Assembly (NCBI RefSeq): GCF_017744555.1
Contig: NZ_JAGIBD010000031.1
Span: 1-42,476, forward strand
Source of the DNA: Cellulomonas sp.
GTDB taxonomy: Bacteria > Actinomycetota > Actinomycetes > Actinomycetales > Cellulomonadaceae
Direction of reading: 5' to 3'
Length of the DNA stretch: 42,476 nucleotides
Part shown: positions 32,947-41,308 of the stretch, piece by piece
How positions within the stretch are numbered: the first letter of the stretch is position 1
Layout of the letters: each line of letters begins with the position of its first letter
The notes under the pieces: generated by a model
Told to the model about the DNA's origin: nothing
The model's database searches: none
The model's input: the letters and a program-made list of their open reading frames with translations, nothing else
Made by a program: the position numbers and the translations under genes

Positions 32947-32965
32947 TTCGCCCTCCCAGTGTTCC
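32936..32965 (-). promoter_or_regulatory. Overlapping sigma-R-type and sigma-A-type promoter elements of rbpA
   Basis: On the minus strand GGAAC (32965-32961) is followed by exactly 18 bp and GTT (32942-32940), matching GGAAY-N18/19-GTT of SigR/SigH. The same GTT begins the TTGACA (32941-32936) usable as a sigma-A -35; its -10 is less clear (CACACT about 14 bp on). In Streptomyces coelicolor rbpA is known to have a sigma-R-dependent promoter. Confidence 0.65.
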
Positions 32966-33045
32966 AGGCGCACGTGAAGGGTTCGTGAACGCGGTACGCG
33001 CAGCGCGGGCGAAACCCGGGTGAGGCTCGTCTCACCTCGCGGTCG

Positions 33046-33051
33046 TAGGGT
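33046..33051 (+). promoter_or_regulatory. -10 TAGGGT of the aldo/keto reductase gene, leaderless arrangement
   Basis: TAGGGT ends 6 nt before GTG 33058. No ribosome-binding site. Confidence 0.57.
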
Positions 33052-33057
33052 GCACAC

Positions 33058-34032
33058 GTGACGAGCACCACGACACCTGACATGACCTTTCGCCGGCTCG
33101 GGGACAGCGGCCTCGCCGTGTCCACCGCGGGCCTCGGCTGCAACACGTTCGGGGCGACGCTTCATCCCGACGGTGTCCCCGCGCTGGTCGCGGCAGCCCT
33201 CGACGCGGGCGTGACGTTCTTCGACACGGCTGACGTGTACGGCGGCGTCCCGGGGCAGAGCGAGGAGCTGCTCGGCGCGGCGCTGGCCGGGCACCGTGAC
33301 GACGTGGTCGTGGCGACGAAGTTCGGCGCGGACACCCACGGGCTCAACGGTCCCGACTGGGGCGCGCGCGGGTCACGCCGGTACGTGCGTCGCGCCGTCG
33401 AGGGGTCCTTGCGGCGCCTCGGCACCGACTGGATCGACCTGTACCAGCTGCACGTGCCCGACCCGACGACGCCGGTCGAGGAGACGCTCGCGGCGCTCCA
33501 CGAGCTCGTCGTCGAGGGCAAGGTGCGCTACCTCGGGTCGTCCAACTTCGCCGCGTGGCAGGTCGTCGAGGCCGACTGGACGGCCCGCACGGGCGCGCTG
33601 ACCCCGTTCGTGTCGGCGCAGAACCGCTACAACCTCCTCGACCGGTCGGCCGAGGCCGAGCTCGTGCCCGCGGCCGAGACCGTCGGGGTCGGGATCCTGC
33701 CGTACGTCCCGCTCGCGTCCGGCTTGCTCACGGGCAAGTACCGGCAGGGCGAGCCGGCACCCGAGGGGTCGCGGCTCGCGCGGATGCCCGATCGGCTCGC
33801 TCGTGCGGACTTCGACCGGATCGACGCGCTCGCCGCGCTGGCGGAGCAGTGGGAGATCGACCTGCCCACCCTCGCGCTCGGCGGGCTCGCCGCGCAGCCG
33901 GCGGTCGGCAGCGTCATCGCGGGTGCCCGGACGCCCGAGCAGCTGCGCGCGAACGTCGCGTCGATCGCGTGGGAGCCGACCCTCGAACAGTTGGCCGCGA
34001 TCGACGAGGCCGCACCGGGCCCGCTGGGCTGA
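33058..34032 (+). CDS. Aldo/keto reductase
   Basis: A 324-residue NADPH-dependent oxidoreductase with the (beta/alpha)8 fold. The catalytic tetrad is intact: D56 and Y61 (FFDTADVYGG), K88 (VVATKFG) and H132 (YQLHVPD). The C-terminal cofactor loop is VGSVIAGARTPEQLRANV. It resembles the YhdN/Tas-like group acting on aldehydes and ketones; the substrate is unknown. It is transcribed alone, divergent from rbpA, with 175 bp between the two starts. Confidence 0.92.
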   Translation: MTSTTTPDMTFRRLGDSGLAVSTAGLGCNTFGATLHPDGVPALVAAALDAGVTFFDTADVYGGVPGQSEELLGAALAGHRDDVVVATKFGADTHGLNGPDWGARGSRRYVRRAVEGSLRRLGTDWIDLYQLHVPDPTTPVEETLAALHELVVEGKVRYLGSSNFAAWQVVEADWTARTGALTPFVSAQNRYNLLDRSAEAELVPAAETVGVGILPYVPLASGLLTGKYRQGEPAPEGSRLARMPDRLARADFDRIDALAALAEQWEIDLPTLALGGLAAQPAVGSVIAGARTPEQLRANVASIAWEPTLEQLAAIDEAAPGPLG

Positions 34033-34093
34033 CGTCGGCGCGCCAGCCGTGCGCCTGGTGGCGTTCCTGGCGGCGCGGCCGGCCGGTCGGACG

Positions 34094-34624
34094 TCACCAC
34101 TCGAGGATCCGGGCCCGGTTCGCGCCGAGCGCGGCGACGGCTCGGACACGCACCCCGCGGTCGTGGGCGGCGTCTCTCAGGGCTGCCGCCCAGGACGTCT
34201 CGAACGCCCCACGGTCGCCGCCGCCGGCACGCACGCACGCGACGACCAACGACCCGCCCGGCGCCTCCCGCTCGAGCACCGACGCCAGCCCCGTCATGAC
34301 CTGCGCCGCGACGCCGGCGTCGGCCCGCAGAGGCACGTCGTTGACCGGGAGCACGAGCGGGAGGCAGCGGTCCTCGTCGTCGAGCAGCAGGAACCAGAGC
34401 GCGGGGGGCCCTGCACGCTCGGGACCGACGAGGTGCAGCAGGACCGCCAGGACGTCGCCGTGGCCGTGCAGCACGTCGACGGGCAGCCGCGGCAGGTCGT
34501 CGTCGGGCCCGTGCACGTCGACGATCCAGGGCTCGTCCGCCCAGTCCTCGGGCGAGTCGCCGCCTGGGTCGGCCGTGGCGTCGTCGTACGCGTGCTCGAA
34601 CCAGTGGTCCCCGTGGTCGCTCAT
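34094..34624 (-). CDS. Unrecognised acidic protein
   Basis: A 176-residue protein I cannot assign. The N-terminal third is highly acidic and His-rich (MSDHGDHWFEHAYDDATADP, then EDWADEPWIVDVHGPDDDLP). The middle is hydrophobic and patterned like beta strands (DVLAVLLHLVGPERAG, ALWFLLLDDEDRCLPLVLPV). The C-terminal part has GGSLVVACVRAGGGDRG and ALGANRARILEW. No signal peptide or membrane helix is evident. Third-position GC is high, supporting a real gene. It follows the UPF0303 gene on the same strand after a terminator-like hairpin, so it may be its own transcript. Confidence 0.75.
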   Translation of the reverse strand: MSDHGDHWFEHAYDDATADPGGDSPEDWADEPWIVDVHGPDDDLPRLPVDVLHGHGDVLAVLLHLVGPERAGPPALWFLLLDDEDRCLPLVLPVNDVPLRADAGVAAQVMTGLASVLEREAPGGSLVVACVRAGGGDRGAFETSWAAALRDAAHDRGVRVRAVAALGANRARILEW

Positions 34625-34660
34625 GCGGACAGGCTCGCGGTGGATGGACCGAGCTCGTCA

Positions 34661-34682
34661 CCCACCGCTCGAGACCGGTGGG
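34661..34682 (-). terminator. Hairpin after the UPF0303 gene
   Basis: CCCACCG (34661-34667) pairs with CGGTGGG (34676-34682) across an 8-nt loop, in the 95-bp gap past the stop of the minus-strand gene. Confidence 0.5.
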
Positions 34683-34719
34683 GAGGCGAGCGAACGGCGG
34701 TGCTGTGGGCGGCTCGGTG

Positions 34720-35193
34720 TCAGGCCAGGAAGGCGCGCAGCGCCTCCACGACGAGCGCGTGGTCGTCGGCCTGGGGGAGCCCCGACACCGTCACGGTCCC
34801 GACGATGCCGACGCCCTCGACCCGGACGGGGAACGCGCCGCCGTGCGCGGCGTACTCCTGCAGCGGCAGTCCCTGCTGCTCGGCGAACGTGGTGCCCTTC
34901 GCGCGCGCCCGCAGGCCGATCAGGTACGACGAGGCGCCGAACCGGTTCACGACCCGCACCTTGCGCGCGACCCACGTGTCGTTGTCGGGCGTGGTGCCCT
35001 CACGGGCCGCATGGAACAGCTGCTGCCCGCCGCGCTGGATGTCGATCGTCACGGGCAGCGCACGCTCGGTCGCGAGCTCCACGAGCAGGCAGCCGAGCTG
35101 CCAGGCGTCGTCGTGCGTGAACGTCCGGAAGACGAGCTCGCGCTCCTCCTGCTCGACGCGGGTGACCAGGGCGGTGACGTCGTCGGTGCTCAT
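34720..35193 (-). CDS. UPF0303 / GlcG-HbpS-like protein
   Basis: A 157-residue cytosolic protein. Segments ERELVFRTFTHDDAWQLGCLLV, LPVTIDIQRGGQQLFHAA, NDTWVARKVRVVNRFGASS and YAAHGGAFPVRVEGVGIVGTVTVSGLPQADDH match the UPF0303 group of the HbpS/GlcG-like superfamily. The superfamily includes haem-degrading and redox-sensing proteins; annotation as haem-degrading is common but unproven here. It is part of a run of minus-strand genes with 51 bp separating it from the DinB gene. Confidence 0.85.
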   Translation of the reverse strand: MSTDDVTALVTRVEQEERELVFRTFTHDDAWQLGCLLVELATERALPVTIDIQRGGQQLFHAAREGTTPDNDTWVARKVRVVNRFGASSYLIGLRARAKGTTFAEQQGLPLQEYAAHGGAFPVRVEGVGIVGTVTVSGLPQADDHALVVEALRAFLA

Positions 35194-35244
35194 GCCGTCA
35201 TCCTCGCGCAGGCGCCCGACCGTCGCGCAGCACGGCGCGCGCGG

Positions 35245-35784
35245 CTACTCGCCGGTCGCGCCGTCGATCGACTCCCGCAGCAGGTCCGCGTGCCCGTTGT
35301 GCCGCGCGTACTCCTCGATCATGTGGCACAGGATCCAGCGCAGACTGGGCGCCCGGCCGTCGCGCCACCGGCGTCGGGCGAGCTGGTCGAGGCCACCGTC
35401 CGCGAGCGCCTCCTCGACGCAGGCGCGTGACCGCTCCACGGACTCGCGCCACAGCGCGCGCAGATCGGCGGGGGAGTCGGACGCGGCCGAGTGCCAGTCC
35501 CAGTCCTCGTCGGCCTGCCAGTCCACCGCGTCCCACGGCGCGCCCGGCTCACGCCCGAGCAGCGAGCGGGAGAACCAGTGGTCCTCGACGTACGCGAGGT
35601 GCTTGAGCATGCCGCCCAAGGTCATGGTCGACGCCGCGGTCGTCGCCGCGAGGCCCGGGCCGTCGAGCCCGTCGGTCTTCCACTGGAACGTCTGTCGCTG
35701 GTAGTCGAGGAACCCGACGAGCGTGCCGAGCTCGTCGGCGGTCAGCGGTGGTTCGGTGCGGCCCTGCTCGTCGACGTCGGTCAC
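35245..35784 (-). CDS. DinB-like (DUF664) metal-binding protein
   Basis: A 179-residue four-helix-bundle protein. The metal-binding histidines are in GGMLKHLAYVEDHWFSRSLL and at the end in MIEEYARHNGHADLLRESI. Relatives use a His triad to bind a metal; some transfer mycothiol or bacillithiol to toxic compounds, which would make sense in a mycothiol-producing actinobacterium, but specific function is not visible. It is 22 bp downstream of the pterin dehydratase gene and likely in the same transcript. Confidence 0.87.
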   Translation of the reverse strand: MTDVDEQGRTEPPLTADELGTLVGFLDYQRQTFQWKTDGLDGPGLAATTAASTMTLGGMLKHLAYVEDHWFSRSLLGREPGAPWDAVDWQADEDWDWHSAASDSPADLRALWRESVERSRACVEEALADGGLDQLARRRWRDGRAPSLRWILCHMIEEYARHNGHADLLRESIDGATGE

Positions 35785-35806
35785 GCGAGGACCGTACCGC
35801 CTGCGC

Positions 35807-36457
35807 TCAGTCGCGACCCTGCCACGTCGCGACGTCGACCTCGTTGCCCTCGGCGTCCGCGAGCGTCCACCACGCGGGTGCGTGCACGTCGCTGACCAGG
35901 TGGCCGCCGGCCGCGAGCGCTGCGGCGACGCGGGCCTGTGCCTGGTCGTGCGGCACGGACACGTCGACGTGGATCCGGTTGCGCTGCGGACGGGGTGCGT
36001 CCATCTGCTGGAACCAGAACGACGGGCCGCGACCCGACGGGTCGACGAGGTCCCCGGACTCGTCCTCCTGGTACCCGAGCACGGCCTTCCAGAAGGGCAG
36101 GACGTCCCGGGAGACCAGGGCGTCGACCGCGACCTGCACGGCCTGCGGCACGCTCGGGTCCGTCGGGATGTCCAGCTCGCGGGCGGCCTGCGAGATCTGC
36201 CGGGCGAGCCGCACGTCGCGGTCGCTCAGCCCGCCGACGTCGTGCGAGATCAGCCGGACGGTCACGCCGCCGTAGCGCAGGTCGACGTCCGGGTGGTGGT
36301 TCATGGCGTCGGCCAGCTCGCCGATGGCGTCGACGAGCGCGACCCCCGTCGCGAACGAGCCCGTCCGGAAGTGTGCGTGCGCGCCGCCGAACAGGACGCG
36401 CCAGTCGTCGACGCCGTCGGAGTCGTGGAACTGCGCGGCCGTGATCTGTCCGCTCAT
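35807..36457 (-). CDS. 4a-hydroxytetrahydrobiopterin dehydratase fused to a VOC domain
   Basis: A 216-residue two-domain protein starting at ATG 36457. The N-terminal half (about 1-95) is a pterin-4a-carbinolamine dehydratase with DAMNHHPDVDLRYGGVTVRL and ISHDVGGLSDRDVRLARQI, including the His-His-Pro catalytic motif. The C-terminal half is a glyoxalase/VOC domain (LPFWKAVLGYQEDESGDLVD, NRIHVDVSVPHDQAQARV, TLADAEGNEVDVATW). The dehydratase recycles pterin after aromatic amino-acid hydroxylation, and related proteins have a transcription-cofactor role. No hydroxylase is in the window, so its partner is unknown. The fusion is seen in several actinobacteria as far as I recall. Confidence 0.88.
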   Translation of the reverse strand: MSGQITAAQFHDSDGVDDWRVLFGGAHAHFRTGSFATGVALVDAIGELADAMNHHPDVDLRYGGVTVRLISHDVGGLSDRDVRLARQISQAARELDIPTDPSVPQAVQVAVDALVSRDVLPFWKAVLGYQEDESGDLVDPSGRGPSFWFQQMDAPRPQRNRIHVDVSVPHDQAQARVAAALAAGGHLVSDVHAPAWWTLADAEGNEVDVATWQGRD

Positions 36458-36582
36458 CGTCGGCACCGTCCTCGTCGGGCTGCGGCCGGCGCGCCGGTCG
36501 CACCGGCGCGTGCGGCACCTCGTCGTGCAGCACCGTCGCACCGGTCGGGGGGCCCCGCAACCGTGCGTACGCTGCGCACACG

Positions 36583-36600
36583 TCGTGCCGCGTGGCACGA
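36583..36600. promoter_or_regulatory. Inverted repeat upstream of the AraC-type regulator
   Basis: TCGTGCC (36583-36589) and GGCACGA (36594-36600) around GCGT, 7 bp before GTG 36608. A weaker pair, GTGCG and CGCAC, flanks TACGCT at 36563-36579. Candidate operator for the regulator or the divergent genes. Confidence 0.45.
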
Positions 36601-36607
36601 TCGTGCG

Positions 36608-37057
36608 GTGGCCGGCACACCCGCGAACGAGCAGCACCTGCGTGACCTTGCGCGCCTGCGTCGCGTTCGCGACCGGATCGACCGCGAGTACGCCCAGCCC
36701 CTCGACGTCGAGGCCTTGGCGCGCGGCGCAAACATGTCGTCGGGGCACCTCAGCCGCGAGTTCAAGGCCGCGTTCGGCGAGTCGCCGTACTCCTACCTGA
36801 TGACCCGCCGGATCGAACGGGCGATGGCGTTGCTGCGCCGCGGCGACCTCAGCGTCACCGAGGTGTGCTTCGAGGTCGGCTGCTCGTCGCTCGGCACGTT
36901 CAGCACCCGGTTCACCGAGCTGGTCGGCATGCCGCCGAGCACGTACCGGACGCAGGCGGCGGAGGCGACCGAGGGGATGCCGTCGTGCGTCGCGAAGCAG
37001 GTCACCAGACCGGTCAGGAATCGAGAAGCACGGCCGTCCGAGCCCCAGCTAGCGTGA
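36608..37057 (+). CDS. AraC-type regulator, DNA-binding domain only
   Basis: A 149-residue protein made of little more than the double HTH domain: RIDREYAQPLDVEALARGAN, MSSGHLSREFKAAFGESPYS (first HTH) and LSVTEVCFEVGCSSLGTFST with FTELVGMPPSTYR (second HTH). There is no sensor domain, so it must respond to ligand or partner in some other way or act constitutively. GTG 36608 is chosen because the conserved protein begins there; the frame continues upstream through non-conserved sequence. It leads the VOC/UvrA-like/DUF1801/VOC genes; the -10 box of the next gene overlaps its stop codon. Confidence 0.87.
   Translation: MAGTPANEQHLRDLARLRRVRDRIDREYAQPLDVEALARGANMSSGHLSREFKAAFGESPYSYLMTRRIERAMALLRRGDLSVTEVCFEVGCSSLGTFSTRFTELVGMPPSTYRTQAAEATEGMPSCVAKQVTRPVRNREARPSEPQLA
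37050..37055 (+). promoter_or_regulatory. -10 TAGCGT of the first VOC gene, leaderless arrangement
   Basis: TAGCGT ends 7 nt before ATG 37063 and its last base is the first base of the AraC-type gene's stop codon. Confidence 0.5.
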
Positions 37058-37062
37058 ATCGC

Positions 37063-37470
37063 ATGGACATCACGATTCACTCGAGCTTCCTCCCGCTGGC
37101 GGACCCCGACGAGGCGCGGGCGTTCTACCGCGACGTCCTCGGCTTCGAGGTCCGCAACGACGTGGGCTACAACGGCATGCACTGGATCACGGTGGGCCCG
37201 CCCGACCAGCCGGAGACGTCGATCGTCCTGTTCCCGCCGCAGGCGGCGCCAGGGATCACGGACGACGAGCGCCGGACGATCGCCGAGATGATGGCGAAGG
37301 GCAGCTACGGCTCGATCCTGCTCGCGTCGCCCGACGTCGACTCGACGTTCGAGCGCGTCCAGGAGGCCGGCGCCGAGGTCGTGCAGGAACCCACCGACCA
37401 GCCGTACGGCGTCCGGGACTGCGCGTTCCGGGACCCCGCCGGGAACATGGTCAGGATCCAGCAGCGCTGA
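37063..37470 (+). CDS. VOC (glyoxalase/bleomycin-resistance) protein 1
   Basis: A 135-residue protein with the paired beta-alpha-beta-beta-beta fold: [39 protein letters not shown], then [20 protein letters not shown] and [20 protein letters not shown]. The family includes glyoxalases, dioxygenases and drug-binding resistance proteins such as those for bleomycin and mitomycin. The second-half metal-ligand positions are not fully clear, so binding rather than catalysis is possible. It follows the AraC-type gene after 5 bp and has its own leaderless -10 box. ATG 37063 fits both. Confidence 0.87.
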   Translation: MDITIHSSFLPLADPDEARAFYRDVLGFEVRNDVGYNGMHWITVGPPDQPETSIVLFPPQAAPGITDDERRTIAEMMAKGSYGSILLASPDVDSTFERVQEAGAEVVQEPTDQPYGVRDCAFRDPAGNMVRIQQR

Positions 37471-37560
37471 CGGCCCGGCCGGTCGCGGCGCGGCGCGACG
37501 GACCGGGCGTCGTCCGGCGCGCGCGCCTGTGACGTGCTGCTCGATGCTGGTCTGATGGTG

Positions 37561-37590
37561 CCCGGGACGGTCGACGCCGACCGCCCCGGG
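37561..37590 (+). promoter_or_regulatory. Hairpin between VOC gene 1 and the UvrA-like gene
   Basis: A 13-bp stem with one A/C mismatch: CCCGGGACGGTCG (37561-37573) with CGACCGCCCCGGG (37578-37590), 4-nt loop. It ends 41 bp before the UvrA-like ATG. Terminator of the upstream transcript or attenuator of the downstream gene. Confidence 0.6.
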
Positions 37591-37631
37591 GCCGACCATC
37601 CCCGGCCGCCCGCACCCCACCTGGAGGCACG

Positions 37632-40022
<2,391 letters not shown>

Positions 40023-40054
40023 ACCGCCCATCCCGCACGACGAGAGGACGCACC

Positions 40055-40483
40055 ATGACCGCCACCGAGCGTGGATCCGGAGCCTTCACCGACGAGGAGA
40101 AGGCCGCCATGAAGGAGCGCTCCAAGGAGGTGCGCCGCGCGTCGAAGAACGCCAACGGCGAGCCCGAGCTGCTCGAGAAGATCGCCGAGATGAACGACGC
40201 CGACCGCGCGATGGCCGAGAGGGTGCACGCGGTCATCACCGCGGCCGCGCCCGACCTCGACCCGACGCTCTGGTACGGCATGCCGGCGTACGCCCGCAAG
40301 GGCAAGGCTGTCGTGTTCTTCCAGCCCGCCGGAAAGTTCAAGGCGCGCTACTCGACGCTCGGCTTCAACGACTCGGCCGCCCTCGACGACGGGTCCATGT
40401 GGCCGACCGCGTTCGCACTCACCGAGCTCACCGCGGACGACGAGGCCCGCATCGCCGAGCTCGTCCGGCGCGCCGCGGGCTGA
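40055..40483 (+). CDS. DUF1801 (YdhG-like) protein
   Basis: A 142-residue protein, 32 bp after the UvrA-like gene with GAGAGG as ribosome-binding site. After a charged helical N-terminus (FTDEEKAAMKERSKEVRRAS) comes the DUF1801 core: LWYGMPAYARKGKAVVFFQP, KFKARYSTLGFNDSAALDDG and WPTAFALTELTADDEARIAE. The function of this fold is unknown; some small-molecule-binding or iron-related roles have been proposed for relatives. Its location in the cassette suggests a shared role. Confidence 0.88.
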   Translation: MTATERGSGAFTDEEKAAMKERSKEVRRASKNANGEPELLEKIAEMNDADRAMAERVHAVITAAAPDLDPTLWYGMPAYARKGKAVVFFQPAGKFKARYSTLGFNDSAALDDGSMWPTAFALTELTADDEARIAELVRRAAG

Positions 40484-40524
40484 GGCCGTCGGCGCCGTCC
40501 CACACCCACCCGAGGGAGAAGACC

Positions 40525-40863
40525 ATGGCCATCACGACAGTCCTGCACCCCGTGTCCGACCTCGCCGCCGCGAAGGCCGTCTACACGGCCTTGCTCGGCA
40601 TCGAGCCGCAGACCGACTCCGCGTACTACGTCGGCTACGACGTCGACGGTCAGCACATCGGGCTCGTCCCCGGCGGCGCCGCGCAGGGCATGGCCGCGCC
40701 GGTGGCCTACTGGGAGGTCGCCGACATCGAGGCGAAGCTCGCCGAGATCACCGCTGCGGGCGGGACGGTCAAGGAGCCGGCGCACCCCGTCGGGGGCACC
40801 CGCTCGGTCGCGACGTTCGCGGACGCCGACGGCAACGTGCTGGGGCTCCTGCACGACGACTGA
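40525..40863 (+). CDS. VOC (glyoxalase/bleomycin-resistance) protein 2
   Basis: A 112-residue single-domain VOC protein: TTVLHPVSDLAAAKAVYTAL, YYVGYDVDGQHIGLVPGGAA, PVAYWEVADIEAKLAEITAA and SVATFADADGNVLGLLHDD. It probably works as a homodimer. It starts at ATG with GAGGGAGAAG upstream, 41 bp after the DUF1801 gene, and is the last gene before a strong terminator. It is distinct in sequence from the first VOC protein of the cassette, so it is not a recent duplicate. Confidence 0.9.
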   Translation: MAITTVLHPVSDLAAAKAVYTALLGIEPQTDSAYYVGYDVDGQHIGLVPGGAAQGMAAPVAYWEVADIEAKLAEITAAGGTVKEPAHPVGGTRSVATFADADGNVLGLLHDD

Positions 40864-41308
40864 CGGCGTCCGTGGACGCGCGGCCCGGGACGTCGTCCGT
40901 CCCGGGCCGCGCGGCGTTCTCGCCGCGCGCGCCCGGTGCGGGTGCCAACCGTCGGAGTGTCCGCCGCCGTGCCAGCGCGACCCGTCGATCGTCGCGAGGT
41001 GCGCAAGGGTCGGAAGTCCCGGGTGAATCGGGCATCTCGGCAGGCGACTCGAAGGACGCGGAGTCGGCCCCGAGGACACGGTGGACTCGGCTGTCGTGCG
41101 GGTAAGCGTGCAGGTCAGCGCGTTGTCGAGGCGTCCTGAGACGCCGCGGCGCCAGTGCGCTCTCGACGGTGCCAGCACCCCCGCGGCCGCCGGTGTGATC
41201 CACGCCACGCATGTGACCGTCAGACACTCGGCTCCGCGGCCGATCGGGGCGTCAGCGGCACTCTGCCCGCGCCAGGTGACACCCCGAGACGCAACCACAG
41301 GAGCGACC
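40864..41308 (+). other. 445-bp non-coding region before the chemoreceptor
   Basis: After the terminator, about 390 bp have no convincing gene; short open frames here are Arg/Ser-rich and look spurious. GGAAGTCC (41012-41019) and GGGCATCT (41030-41037) vaguely recall a FliA-type promoter. The chemoreceptor ribosome-binding site AGGAG is at 41299-41303. Confidence 0.6.
40877..40913 (+). terminator. Strong terminator closing the UvrA-like cassette
   Basis: Perfect 16-bp stem (40877-40892 with 40898-40913; arms CGCGCGGCCCGGGACG and its complement), loop TCGTC, followed by GCGTTCT. It begins 14 bp after the VOC-2 stop. Confidence 0.88.

Noticed and set aside
40872..41105. A 77-codon frame after the second VOC gene
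   Set aside because: It starts across the terminator stem and is Arg/Ser/Gly filler with no ribosome-binding site.
40980..41110. Possible cyclic-di-GMP (GEMM-I) riboswitch before the chemoreceptor
   Set aside because: GGACGCGGAG vaguely recalls part of the aptamer but the conserved CACAGGGCAAACC core is absent.
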